Notes: generated by a model not told the origin, from the sequence alone. DNA of 64,000 nt from Acinetobacter sp. XH1741 (GCF_041021895.1 NZ_CP157428.1:3472001-3536000), one strand, 5' to 3'. Counted from the stretch's first letter, positions 14,943-23,580 are shown. Numbers and translations: made by a program.

Positions 14943-16670
14943 TTACGCTACTTTTTTATTCAGCAATTCAGTTCCTCCTGTATAAAACTGATCCAGCAAT
15001 CCATATTTTTTCATGTCATCAACACTAGGTTCAATGAATTTCAGCAAATAGTCTTCGTTCGAATATTCCTCCTCTTTCCCACGAATTGGATGAGGGATAT
15101 CGATCAGAAAAAACTCATCTTTAGTGAGTGTTGAATCGGGCACATAGATACAACTATACATTTTCTGCGACTCGACTTTTGGTATAATTTGAAAAAACTT
15201 GCCTGCTACATGACTGAGTCTTCGCGTACTTTTTAAAAATGGTAAAATCTGATTTTTGGCAATCAAATTCAAACAAAATAATAAGAATTCTAGGATGAAC
15301 CGTTGCTCCTGTTTCTCTAGCTTCTGAATCTGTATTTGGATGTCCGCATCTGGATCGCTGTTTCTGATTAAGTCAGGATTTGTAATCAATTCCAAACGGT
15401 ATTTTTCTTGAAAGACAAAAGGATAAATATCTTTTTCAATTGTAGTCCGATTTAAAATATCTACACCATATAACAGTGAACCTTGTAAGATATGCTGACG
15501 TAAACCCCGCTGATCAAGCAGTCTGCAACACCATGATTCAAAATAGCATTGCATCATTGTCAAATTTGAATCCAAATCATTCAACTTGATATGTTGCTTC
15601 TTTTTATTGATTAATGCTTGTTTGAACACTTTTGCAAATACTGTCAAATCTCCTTGTTCCTGATGGCATTGTTGTAATTGCAAATAATGAATTAGACATT
15701 CTTTAATGAAACTAGAAATCGTCTCCTGAACTTGTGATGAAGACTGGATACGCTCAATCATTGTTCCAGAAATAATGTTGATTTTATCTGAATCAAGCCC
15801 CTTAAGAACCAATGTCGTAAGGTGATTGAGATCGCGTGAGTTGTCAGAATCCAACGGCTGCACCTGCTCAGAAATTACCGTAAAAATATCAGCAATCATT
15901 TTTATTTCAAAATGATGTCTTTCACTCGCTTCCAATATATAAAACCGACCATACCGAGCATGATTACCCCAAAAGGTATGAGATAAATTCAACACGTAGG
16001 TTGGCGTTATATTTTTTATAAATTTGTTATTGATCGTCCCATGCACATGTACCCGAAGCAGACCTATCTTTTTCAAAAAGTAGATCGAATCAAATATTGC
16101 TTGCTTATTTAACCCTGTTTTAGCAACCAGTTGTGTTGTACCTATATTACGTATCACCCCATAAGCATCACATGAGCGAGTCAAGTTTGATAATGTCAAC
16201 AATACCCTAAAATCCAGTTTTTGTTCGGGTAGTAAATCAAACTTTTTAGTGGTCACTCTGACTTGAGATAATTTGATTAAAATAAGCATTAAAAGGTCAA
16301 ACTGCTTAATCGCTCTCTTAAGGCGGACATACCTATGATGGGATGTTTCATGTTGATTAACTTTACTCAATAGCAGATTTAAATAATCTAAATTCAGCTG
16401 TATTGTTCTAACTCTTGCCCGCCGACCTGTTTCTGGATATGAAAACTCCAATATCTCAAAGCCTGATAACTCCTCCAATACCAGTTTTAATTTTTTATGT
16501 TGCACACCTATCTTTTCAGACAATTCCAACAATGAATCGTTGGTTTTTTGTGTACCAAAGAGACTAATAAATTTAATCAGCACCAGTCTAGCGTAGGAAC
16601 TTAATCTATGTGGTGATAACTCATTAAAATTAAAAATGAGCTGCTTATGCTCTTCTGTCATTTCATCCAT
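14943..16670 (-). CDS. Unrecognised 575-aa protein with N-terminal winged-helix-like segment
   Basis: The first 110 residues (LSSYARLVLIKFISLFGTQKTNDSLLELSEKIGVQHKKLKLVLEELSGFEILEFS, read in parts) look like a winged helix-turn-helix, and a second HTH-like stretch is at about 165-205 (TTQLVAKTGLNKQAIFDSIYFLKK). The rest is helical, with no known catalytic motif. It could be a DNA-binding regulator or a replication initiator of the island. It is divergent from the 245-aa gene, with an inverted-repeat operator candidate in the 184-bp gap. The length, the lack of a known family and the low GC fit an accessory gene. Start is the ATG at 16668-16670. Confidence 0.65.
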   Translation of the reverse strand: MDEMTEEHKQLIFNFNELSPHRLSSYARLVLIKFISLFGTQKTNDSLLELSEKIGVQHKKLKLVLEELSGFEILEFSYPETGRRARVRTIQLNLDYLNLLLSKVNQHETSHHRYVRLKRAIKQFDLLMLILIKLSQVRVTTKKFDLLPEQKLDFRVLLTLSNLTRSCDAYGVIRNIGTTQLVAKTGLNKQAIFDSIYFLKKIGLLRVHVHGTINNKFIKNITPTYVLNLSHTFWGNHARYGRFYILEASERHHFEIKMIADIFTVISEQVQPLDSDNSRDLNHLTTLVLKGLDSDKINIISGTMIERIQSSSQVQETISSFIKECLIHYLQLQQCHQEQGDLTVFAKVFKQALINKKKQHIKLNDLDSNLTMMQCYFESWCCRLLDQRGLRQHILQGSLLYGVDILNRTTIEKDIYPFVFQEKYRLELITNPDLIRNSDPDADIQIQIQKLEKQEQRFILEFLLFCLNLIAKNQILPFLKSTRRLSHVAGKFFQIIPKVESQKMYSCIYVPDSTLTKDEFFLIDIPHPIRGKEEEYSNEDYLLKFIEPSVDDMKKYGLLDQFYTGGTELLNKKVA

Positions 16671-16760
16671 ACATTTTTATTCATTCAACATTGCTATTAG
16701 TAAATTTTAGAATTATTTTTAGATAGGCAAAAATATTTACTATAAAATAAATTTAAAACA

Positions 16761-16797
16761 AATAAACATTTACTAAACGTATTTAGAAATGTTTATT
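16761..16797. promoter_or_regulatory. Inverted-repeat operator candidate in divergent promoter
   Basis: AATAAACATTT and AAATGTTTATT form perfect 11-base arms. CTAAA / TTTAG extends them inward after one bulged A, around a CGTA centre. The repeat lies between the 575-aa and 245-aa divergent genes and is well placed for control of one or both. Confidence 0.5.
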
Positions 16798-16854
16798 CCA
16801 CCTTAATTAAAATCTTTAATCATATTAGAATTTCAAACATCATAGAACATCAAA

Positions 16855-17592
16855 ATGGCAAGAAAACAACTGACATTGCAACAATGGCTTGATAAAGATC
16901 AGACATTAAAATCCTTGTTTTTAGAGCACGAATGTAACAAAGAGCAGGCACTACTGCAGATAGTTCAGCTTCCTGATGGACGATTGCAAATTCAGCCCAT
17001 CGAAACCATGATCCACCCATTACTCGTAGCAGAAATAACGAATCAATGGGTACTTTTACTCAATGAAAAATATTTTTCCGATCTAAAAAATAGATTCAGA
17101 AATTTCAAATATTCCAAGAAAAATCATGCGAATGTGAGAAAGCAATTTTATCTAACCTCACATACAGCCAAAAAAATGGAGGCATTGACTGAAAAGCTCA
17201 AACTTAAAACTGAGGCAGAGTGTCTAGAATTCCTGATGAATACGTATGAGGCAAAGCAAACGCTCCCTCCACCCTATAAGCAAAAATTAAATGAAAAAGA
17301 CATGATTATTGAGGAATTGAACCAACGCATCAAAGCCCTTGATAAAATGCTTTATATTAAACAGCTTCAGGTACGCAAACAGGATGAAGTCATCCAGAAG
17401 TATCTCATTAATGAATTAATCAACAGTAAAATTACCATTAATGAATTAACCAATAGCCCCCTTCAGGACGCCAGTGAAATTCAGAAATTAAAACTCCAGT
17501 TTTTAAAGGAAATACAGAAAAATATTCAGCTAGAGCAAATCAGGCACCTATCCGTTGATCAAATTGCTTCTGATACTTTTGGTAATGAATAA
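16855..17592 (+). CDS. Unrecognised 245-aa protein with ribbon-helix-helix-like and coiled-coil segments
   Basis: ATG at 16855 begins MARKQLTLQQWLDKDQ. At about residues 95-130, VRKQFYLTSHTAKKMEALTEKLKLKTEAECLEFLMNTYEA (read in parts) resembles a strand plus two helices of a ribbon-helix-helix DNA-binding fold. A long coiled coil follows (about 145-225, with two near-repeats of INELINSK / INELTNSP). This looks like an oligomeric DNA-binding protein and could be the regulator of the divergent gene. It is flanked by unrecognised genes on the opposite strand. No family is assigned. Confidence 0.6.
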   Translation: MARKQLTLQQWLDKDQTLKSLFLEHECNKEQALLQIVQLPDGRLQIQPIETMIHPLLVAEITNQWVLLLNEKYFSDLKNRFRNFKYSKKNHANVRKQFYLTSHTAKKMEALTEKLKLKTEAECLEFLMNTYEAKQTLPPPYKQKLNEKDMIIEELNQRIKALDKMLYIKQLQVRKQDEVIQKYLINELINSKITINELTNSPLQDASEIQKLKLQFLKEIQKNIQLEQIRHLSVDQIASDTFGNE

Positions 17593-17623
17593 GCTGATGA
17601 TTGTTTTTTATGAGTACTTCTTA

Positions 17624-18544
17624 TCACTTTTGAATAAGAATATCCTGTAACAGTTCAGTACAATCCCTTAAGTGGTGAAGAATACTTTCATCATTATAAA
17701 TGGTGTTATAGGGTATTTTTTTCCCCAGCAGCAAAGCAGGGTCAGTTGACTTCTGAGCAATGATTAATTCGTTTATTTCTAACTGAAGTTTGTCGATCCT
17801 GTTCTGATATTTACGATTCTGATAAACCTTTCCATGATAATTTTCATTCTGTTTATTATGGGAATTAATGAGTCGTCCCTTTTCCAATTCTTCAATCAAT
17901 GCCAGCTTAGAATCTATTTCATTCTGAATCCAGACCAGATTATTTTTTTGATATTCAAGTCTAAGTATTGGCAAAATTGATTTTACCGCCTGTGATAAAT
18001 TCTCCCACCGACCATTTTTATGAGCTTCATCCCTTAAAACCCGATACAGAATTTGATGCCGTGGGTATACATTCTTATCATTACGAACTTTGACTGCCCG
18101 AATACCTCTCATTCGTTTCAAAATCTTTAAATTGCGTTGGGTGCAAATATTTTCATCCAGAGCCTGATAAGCCTGTAAAATGACACTATAACGTTTTTTT
18201 TGAATTGTATTTGAAAGCGTATCAAACTCGTCTTTTAATGCATTTAGCTGTTCCAATAGTACTACTATCTGCATAGGTGAAATGACAGTATTCTCACCTA
18301 AAATCAGTTGATGAAATTCATTTATTTCTTTCAGAATTAAATCATTGAGGTGTAGTCGCTCGTTCAGCACCTTTCGCTGTATATCGCTTAACTCAGCAAC
18401 GATGATTCTTTTTTCTGGCTCATCAGCTGTTTTTATATTTCCACATGCCTCATTTTGTAAAAAACTGGATTCATAATAAGTAAACAGACAATCAATGAAC
18501 TCCTGTTCCAATTCATTTAAGTCTTCAAATTTTATAATAGACAT
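17624..18544 (-). CDS. Unrecognised 306-aa helical protein
   Basis: The start is taken as the ATG at 18542-18544 (MSIIKFEDLNELEQEFIDC). The frame is open for 28 codons more, but that stretch falls into the duplicated promoter region of the AlpA-like gene. The protein is predicted almost wholly alpha-helical with coiled-coil segments (about 75-150 and 220-270). The motif RMRGIRAVKVRNDKNVYPRHQILYRVLRDEA is rich in basic residues and may bind nucleic acid. It ends 31 bp from the convergent 245-aa gene. The duplication starts only 17 bp upstream of its start codon, so its promoter may have been altered by that event. Confidence 0.6.
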   Translation of the reverse strand: MSIIKFEDLNELEQEFIDCLFTYYESSFLQNEACGNIKTADEPEKRIIVAELSDIQRKVLNERLHLNDLILKEINEFHQLILGENTVISPMQIVVLLEQLNALKDEFDTLSNTIQKKRYSVILQAYQALDENICTQRNLKILKRMRGIRAVKVRNDKNVYPRHQILYRVLRDEAHKNGRWENLSQAVKSILPILRLEYQKNNLVWIQNEIDSKLALIEELEKGRLINSHNKQNENYHGKVYQNRKYQNRIDKLQLEINELIIAQKSTDPALLLGKKIPYNTIYNDESILHHLRDCTELLQDILIQK

Positions 18545-18721
18545 ATTTTTATATTCCAATATGTTAACAATGTATAATAGTAATGTTTTTTTATAATTAT
18601 GCACTGTTCTTTTATCACTGTATACCACTGTCTATCATGAGCCATATGAAAGTATGCAATGTTCAATATCAATACTTTCATACTGTTAATATTTATGTGT
18701 ATAAAATCCTAGAGGTGGAAA

Positions 18722-18988
18722 ATGATAGAACAGCATTATCGTGTCAAAGACTTAGTCAACTACCCTGAACGCCCTGCCAAGGACTATGTAGATCGTGGTG
18801 GTCGCAGACGAAAGCTATCTTATAAGCCTGCAACCAAAGGGATATTGAATATTGCAGAATCCACCTTCTGGAAAATGATTCGTCGGGGTGATTTTCCTGA
18901 ACCTACCTATTTAACAGCAAGTATGCCCACATGGGCTGAAAGCCAGATTATTGAATGGCTTGAACTCAAAGAGCTTAAAGCAGCATAA
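18722..18988 (+). CDS. AlpA-family regulator, copy 1
   Basis: This 88-aa protein has a helix-turn-helix of the AlpA/excisionase type: GILNIAESTFWKMIRRGDFPEPTYL followed by WAESQIIEWLELK (both read in parts). AlpA-like proteins activate the integrase or act as excisionases (directionality) in P4-like elements. GAGGTGGAAA precedes the ATG. It is convergent with the integrase, separated by a bidirectional terminator. In this copy the adjoining integrase is only a 3' fragment. It is the same protein as copy 2 at 19627-19893. Confidence 0.85.
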   Translation: MIEQHYRVKDLVNYPERPAKDYVDRGGRRRKLSYKPATKGILNIAESTFWKMIRRGDFPEPTYLTASMPTWAESQIIEWLELKELKAA

Positions 18989-18992
18989 ATTA

Positions 18993-19018
18993 AATAGCCT
19001 GTCGTTTGACAGGCTATT
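18993..19018. terminator. Bidirectional terminator, copy 1
   Basis: AAATAGCCTGTC / GACAGGCTATTT form a 12-base stem around GTTT, flanked by T-runs on both strands. It separates the convergent AlpA-like gene and integrase 3' end. Confidence 0.85.
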
Positions 19019-19043
19019 TTTTTATCATTGGATTTTCATCTTT

Positions 19044-19465
19044 TTACTGTTGCTGATCCAGCAATGATTCTAGGTAATTCGCCCACTCCTGCATCATCTC
19101 CCGACGATTGTTTAAAAATTTGGTTCGATTGTAGGCTGTACCATTATTATCTTTTACTTTATGTGCCAATTGATGCTCAATAAAGTCTACACGTTGTTCT
19201 AATATTTCATCCAACATGGTTCGTGCGGTTGCACGTAATCCATGTGCCGTTTGCTTCCCAGCATAGCCCAAGCGTTTTAACGCTGAGTTAATCGTATTAT
19301 CAGAAATAAAAGTTTTACCATCCCGACCCACGAAAATGTATTCACTGTATGGGTGCAGATCAATAATTGAATCAATTAAGTCAAAGGCCTGATCTGACAA
19401 TGGTACAATATGAAGCTGCTTGGTTTTACTAGCTGTAAATTTAAAGCATCTTTCTTCACAATAGA
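19044..19465 (-). pseudogene. Integrase C-terminal fragment (140 codons) from the tandem duplication
   Basis: The frame is the same as the C-terminal 140 residues of the intact integrase, from CEERCFKF to the stop, including the HGLRATARTMLDE (HxxR) and AYNRT (catalytic Tyr) motifs. It lacks the arm-binding and core-binding domains and the first catalytic Arg. The open frame continues upstream for about 40 codons in promoter-like sequence of the second repeat, so a hybrid 180-aa ORF exists. There is no reason to think it functions as a recombinase. Confidence 0.8.
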
Positions 19466-19626
19466 ATGTTAACAATGTATAATAGTAATGTTTTTTTATA
19501 ATTATGCACTGTTCTTTTATCACTGTATACCACTGTCTATCATGAGCCATATGAAAGTATGCAATGTTCAATATCAATACTTTCATACTGTTAATATTTA
19601 TGTGTATAAAATCCTAGAGGTGGAAA

Positions 19627-19893
19627 ATGATAGAACAGCATTATCGTGTCAAAGACTTAGTCAACTACCCTGAACGCCCTGCCAAGGACTATGTAGATCG
19701 TGGTGGTCGCAGACGAAAGCTATCTTATAAGCCTGCAACCAAAGGGATATTGAATATTGCAGAATCCACCTTCTGGAAAATGATTCGTCGGGGTGATTTT
19801 CCTGAACCTACCTATTTAACAGCAAGTATGCCCACATGGGCTGAAAGCCAGATTATTGAATGGCTTGAACTCAAAGAGCTTAAAGCAGCATAA
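19627..19893 (+). CDS. AlpA-family regulator, copy 2
   Basis: Identical in sequence to the 18722-18988 gene, with the same GAGGTGGAAA ribosome site and the same upstream region. This copy lies next to the intact integrase, in the arrangement presumed ancestral: AlpA-like gene convergent with int, then tRNA-Ser. Two complete copies could raise the dosage of the regulator and so affect island excision. That is inference. Confidence 0.85.
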   Translation: MIEQHYRVKDLVNYPERPAKDYVDRGGRRRKLSYKPATKGILNIAESTFWKMIRRGDFPEPTYLTASMPTWAESQIIEWLELKELKAA

Positions 19894-19897
19894 ATTA

Positions 19898-19923
19898 AAT
19901 AGCCTGTCGTTTGACAGGCTATT
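19898..19923. terminator. Bidirectional terminator, copy 2
   Basis: Same 12-base stem and flanking T-runs as at 18993-19018, placed between AlpA-like copy 2 and the integrase stop. Confidence 0.85.
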
Positions 19924-19948
19924 TTTTTATCATTGGATTTTCATCTTT

Positions 19949-21163
19949 TTACTGTTGCTGATCCAGCAATGATTCTAGGTAATTCGCCCACTCCTGCATC
20001 ATCTCCCGACGATTGTTTAAAAATTTGGTTCGATTGTAGGCTGTACCATTATTATCTTTTACTTTATGTGCCAATTGATGCTCAATAAAGTCTACACGTT
20101 GTTCTAATATTTCATCCAACATGGTTCGTGCGGTTGCACGTAATCCATGTGCCGTTTGCTTCCCAGCATAGCCCAAGCGTTTTAACGCTGAGTTAATCGT
20201 ATTATCAGAAATAAAAGTTTTACCATCCCGACCCACGAAAATGTATTCACTGTATGGGTGCAGATCAATAATTGAATCAATTAAGTCAAAGGCCTGATCT
20301 GACAATGGTACAATATGAAGCTGCTTGGTTTTACTAGCTGTAAATTTAAAGCATCTTTCTTCACAATAGAAATACTCCTTTTTCAGCTTGCGTATCTCCC
20401 CAGGTCGCTGAAAGGTCAACACGGAGATTTTTAACGCCACTTGTGTGATATGTGAACAACGTGGATAAAGTTTGGAGTAGTTCCAAATTTTATTGAGCAT
20501 TGGAGCTAGTTCCTGCTCCTCTGTCACGGCTGCAAAGTTCCCACCCTGTGGTTTGGGCAGTTCAATATCCTCAATAGGATTGTATTGAATCAGCTTCTTT
20601 TTACGTGCTGACTTAAATATCTGGTTCAAGTCCGATTTTAGGCGTTTGGCAACTGACAATGCACCACGTTCAATAATGCGCTTAAAGACCTTAATCTCAA
20701 GAATTTCCAAGGTAAGCTGTGGAAAGGTTAAATCACCAATATAGGGATAGACATCGTGCTTTAAACGACGGATCGTCTCTTCATCCTGTTTTTGCTCTAG
20801 CTCACGTTTATATAGCCATGCTTCAGCAACAATACGAAAGGTATTTTCTGCTTCTTTCTGTTTCTGGGACTTGGTTTCAATCCGCTCCATTGCTGGATCG
20901 ATGCCCTGCTTAATGAGCTTCTTATATTCATCACGAATAGTGCGAGCATCATCCAGTGAAACTTCAGGATAAGTACCTAAAGATAAATCATTACGTTTGG
21001 CTAAAAATGGACGTGTGTAATTGAATATCCAGTACTTGCTACCACTCTGATCAATACGCAGGTACAGGTTTCCCCCATCAGACAGCTTATACATCTTGTC
21101 AGGATCAGGTTTAGCTTTTTTAACTTGTAAAGCACTAAGCTTATTGATTCCACGAGTCGCCAT
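19949..21163 (-). CDS. Tyrosine integrase, P4/DUF4102 type
   Basis: This 404-aa protein begins with the arm-type DNA-binding domain (KLSALQVKKAKPDPDKMYKL, GNLYLRI). The SAM-like core-binding domain spans about residues 105-200. The catalytic domain has FQRPGEIRKL (Arg I), HGLRATARTML (HxxR), HQLAHKV and AYNRT with the nucleophilic Tyr. Full length and all catalytic residues are present. It integrates the element at the 3' end of the adjacent tRNA-Ser(TGA), whose CCA end faces this gene at a distance of 168 bp. The last third is duplicated upstream without affecting this copy. Confidence 0.95.
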   Translation of the reverse strand: MATRGINKLSALQVKKAKPDPDKMYKLSDGGNLYLRIDQSGSKYWIFNYTRPFLAKRNDLSLGTYPEVSLDDARTIRDEYKKLIKQGIDPAMERIETKSQKQKEAENTFRIVAEAWLYKRELEQKQDEETIRRLKHDVYPYIGDLTFPQLTLEILEIKVFKRIIERGALSVAKRLKSDLNQIFKSARKKKLIQYNPIEDIELPKPQGGNFAAVTEEQELAPMLNKIWNYSKLYPRCSHITQVALKISVLTFQRPGEIRKLKKEYFYCEERCFKFTASKTKQLHIVPLSDQAFDLIDSIIDLHPYSEYIFVGRDGKTFISDNTINSALKRLGYAGKQTAHGLRATARTMLDEILEQRVDFIEHQLAHKVKDNNGTAYNRTKFLNNRREMMQEWANYLESLLDQQQ

Positions 21164-21331
21164 AATTCAGACATAAAAAAATGCAGTAAGAAATAATCTT
21201 ACTGCATTTTTTACTACTTTATAACTACCGATTGGCGTAGTGCGTCACGGCTTGTCATATCGTATATTTCCAACTTTAACCTTATAAATCATAAACTTAT
21301 ATAGTGTTAAACAGTGTCAGAAACTTGAATT

Positions 21332-21421
21332 TGGCGGAAGCGGTGAGATTCGAACTCACGGAGGACTCACACCCTCGTCGGTTTTCAAGACCGGTGCATT
21401 AAACCGCTCTGCCACGCTTCC
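21332..21421 (-). tRNA. tRNA-Ser (anticodon TGA)
   Basis: In reverse complement the gene starts GGAAGCG and ends CGCTTCC-G-CCA. The anticodon loop is CTTGAAA within CGGTCTTGAAAACCG, and the long variable arm is typical of serine tRNAs. The CCA end is encoded. Its 3' end faces the integrase, so it is the probable attachment site of the island. The repeated 3' segment that should mark the other end of the island is not found in the window. Confidence 0.95.
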
Positions 21422-21510
21422 AACGAGCGCTATAATATAAACAAAAATGCAAGTTGGCAAATCTTTTATTTAATTTTTAATTCAAACGCTCAAAATAGAA
21501 ACAAATCTAT

Positions 21511-22005
21511 TTAAATTTCATCATTTTTAGGCTTTTCATAACGAATTGCATTGATATACCAGAGCTTTTTACCTAAAGGGGTGTGTACTTCAACCTCGTC
21601 ATCGACTTCTTTACTCAAAAGTGCACGTGCCATTGGCGACTCAATCGAGACATGTTGAGGATGATGATCATAAATTTCATCAATCCCGACAATTCGTAAT
21701 GTTTTTTGCTCCCCTTCTTCATTTTCAATTTCGACCCAAGCTCCAAAATAAACTTTACCTTCTTGCTCTGGAGCATAATCGACAATTTTTAACTCTTCTA
21801 AACGTTTTCCTAAATAACGAACTCTGCGATCAATTTTTCTCAGTAGCTGTTTATTGTACTGATAATCGGCATTTTCACTACGGTCGCCGAGGCTTGCAGC
21901 CCAATTCACTTTCTTAGTGATTTCTGGTCGTTCTTCATGCCAAAGTTGTTTTAATTCAGCAACTAATTTGTCATGCCCTGACCGAGTGATTAAGTTAGAT
22001 TTCAT
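21511..22005 (-). CDS. greB: Transcription elongation factor GreB
   Basis: At 164 aa this is the right length for GreB. The N-terminal coiled coil (about residues 8-75) contains the acidic tip ASLGDRSENADYQYNKQLLR, with the GDRSENADY motif of the GreB class (GreA has GDLKENAEY). The C-terminal FKBP-like domain ends near the YINAIRYEKP strand. It stimulates cleavage of backtracked RNA in RNA polymerase. It is the first core gene right of the tRNA-Ser. A second Gre factor, greA, is at 61307. Confidence 0.93.
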   Translation of the reverse strand: MKSNLITRSGHDKLVAELKQLWHEERPEITKKVNWAASLGDRSENADYQYNKQLLRKIDRRVRYLGKRLEELKIVDYAPEQEGKVYFGAWVEIENEEGEQKTLRIVGIDEIYDHHPQHVSIESPMARALLSKEVDDEVEVHTPLGKKLWYINAIRYEKPKNDEI

Positions 22006-22377
22006 GATGAATAACCACTGATGAACAACATACTGCTTACAAGATGTAGCATTTTATACCCTATTTCCTCATATCAGAAGTGTATAAATTTTCTTCCTTA
22101 ATAAATTCATTTGGTTATGTTGATATATCGAATATTTAATTGTTCAAAATTTGACAATCTTTTTTTTGAATATTATGATGCGCGCATCTTAAATGTTGAG
22201 TATTTTTTAACCCAACCTGAAACTATGTAGATTTTCTACACAGTTTATTTTTTTCATTTCATGTCATTTTGAATGACGTCATGACTGCCCACCCCTTATT
22301 GAATTTATCAACTTTTAGAAGTTATGGCAGCCTATTGCCTGGCTTTTAGGGCATAAATTATCTGTAGCGGAGACAAC
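22006..22377. other. Divergent intergenic region greB / lytic transglycosylase
   Basis: A 372-bp AT-rich gap carries the promoters of both divergent genes. It contains the 8-base palindrome TGACGTCA near 22273 and GCGGAGACAAC as the ribosome site of the right-hand gene. No gene or clear RNA structure is seen. Confidence 0.5.
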
Positions 22378-23490
22378 ATGCACAGTAATTCAAGTTCTGG
22401 GTCGAGGCTTGGCCTTAGCTCTTTATTTTCTTCTCTCCCGTTGAAAGTTCTTGCACTTGGCACTATGTTTTTACCCTTCCATAGTATCAATGCTGGAAAA
22501 ACCCTACAGTACAATACTGTAGTAAACACAAACACATTAACAGTCGTTGCTGTAGAAAGCCCAACCACTGTTTTTAAAGAAGACCAATTTTTACATGGCT
22601 TCGGTTATGACTTGGCTCGTAACTATGCGCAAAGCTTAAATGTAAAGTTGGACTTCAAAATCGTGGCTGATAACGCCACGGCACTCAAATGGGTCCAGCA
22701 AGGTAAAGCAAACCTTGCCATGACGACCGCGAGCTTGAGCTCAATCGAGAACAAAGGTTTAATGTCTTTTTCTGCAAGTTGTGGTGACATCGTAAATTTG
22801 CAAAAAAATGGATTAAATCCTGATTTAAGCTGGGTGTTTAAACAAGCAGATGATCCCCTTACACAAACAGCTAGTGGTTTTGTTTGTCAAAGCAAGCAAA
22901 ATGGTCTGACTCAACAACTGGCTTCATTTTATAACCGTAACGTTGTAAAACCCGAGTCTTGGTCTACGATTCAACGTGATTTAAGTACACGTCTACCTAT
23001 TTACAAAGCCAGCTTCAAACAAAGCGCGGCAAAGTACGATTTAGATTGGCATTTGCTTGCAGCAATGAGCTACCAAGAATCGTATCTTAAGCCAGAGTCT
23101 GTTTCACCAACAGGCGTACGCGGGTTAATGATGTTAACCAACAGTACAGCTCGGGCAATGGGTGTAAGTAACCGTAGTGATCCAGCACAAAGTATTCAAG
23201 GTGGTGCGAAATATTATGATCTCATGTTAAGTGAGTATGATGATATTCCTTTCCCCGATCGTAACTGGTATGCCCTTGTGGCTTACAATATGGGTCCGGG
23301 TGCAGTCAACCAGATCCAGAAACGTTTGCAGGCTCAAGGTAAAGATCCAAACCAGTGGGTAAACCTCTACGATTATTTGCAAAGTAATAAAATGCGAAAT
23401 GGTCGATACAAACAAGCGGTTCAGTATGTGACTCGTATCCGTGCTTATCTTGAGCATATTAAAACGGCGCAAACGCGAATCAATATCTAA
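22378..23490 (+). CDS. Lytic transglycosylase, MltF-like (SBP_bac_3 plus SLT domains)
   Basis: This 370-aa protein has an N-terminal hydrophobic signal region (about residues 15-40). A periplasmic solute-binding-like domain follows (about 50-150, LTVVAVESPTTVF, GYDLARNYAQSLNVKL), then an SLT catalytic domain (about 215-340). The catalytic Glu is in LAAMSYQESYLKP, with SPTGVRGLMMLTNSTAR and YALVAYNMGPGAV as supporting motifs. This is the two-domain architecture of MltF, which cleaves peptidoglycan to 1,6-anhydro-muropeptides in the periplasm. The N-terminal domain is shorter than in E. coli MltF, so mltF is a family match rather than a proven ortholog. Confidence 0.85.
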   Translation: MHSNSSSGSRLGLSSLFSSLPLKVLALGTMFLPFHSINAGKTLQYNTVVNTNTLTVVAVESPTTVFKEDQFLHGFGYDLARNYAQSLNVKLDFKIVADNATALKWVQQGKANLAMTTASLSSIENKGLMSFSASCGDIVNLQKNGLNPDLSWVFKQADDPLTQTASGFVCQSKQNGLTQQLASFYNRNVVKPESWSTIQRDLSTRLPIYKASFKQSAAKYDLDWHLLAAMSYQESYLKPESVSPTGVRGLMMLTNSTARAMGVSNRSDPAQSIQGGAKYYDLMLSEYDDIPFPDRNWYALVAYNMGPGAVNQIQKRLQAQGKDPNQWVNLYDYLQSNKMRNGRYKQAVQYVTRIRAYLEHIKTAQTRINI

Positions 23491-23532
23491 TTTTGTTATT
23501 TAAAAGTTGATAAATTCATTGTTTGTATGAAT

Positions 23533-23562
23533 AAAAAGCTTACCTCTTGGGGTAAGCTTTTT
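23533..23562. terminator. Bidirectional terminator
   Basis: AAAAAGCTTACC / GGTAAGCTTTTT stem between the MltF-like gene and the convergent SCP2-domain gene. Confidence 0.85.
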
Positions 23563-23580
23563 ATATAAATTCTTTTTAAT

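Larger units (their letters stand above)
18561..19465. repeat. 905-bp tandem duplication, left copy
   Basis: The sequence from ATGTTAACAATG to TCACAATAGA is repeated immediately at 19466-20370. By eye the copies appear identical, and the 88-aa products encoded in each are the same. It spans the AlpA-like gene, its promoter, a bidirectional terminator and the last 140 codons of the integrase. Only a trace of microhomology is visible at the junction. The apparent identity points to a very recent event. Confidence 0.88.
19466..20370. repeat. 905-bp tandem duplication, right copy
   Basis: Right copy of the direct repeat. After position 20370 the sequence continues into the unique part of the integrase gene (AATACTCC), whereas after 19465 it restarts at ATGTTAAC. 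Confidence 0.88.

Noticed and set aside
18583..18768. 61-codon ORF (and its copy at 19488)
   Set aside because: It overlaps the AlpA-like promoter and start; hydrophobic reading of AT-rich promoter sequence without a ribosome site.
19044..19586. 180-codon minus-strand ORF
   Set aside because: Chimeric frame made by the tandem duplication: integrase C-terminus preceded by promoter-region sequence. Listed as a pseudogene fragment instead.
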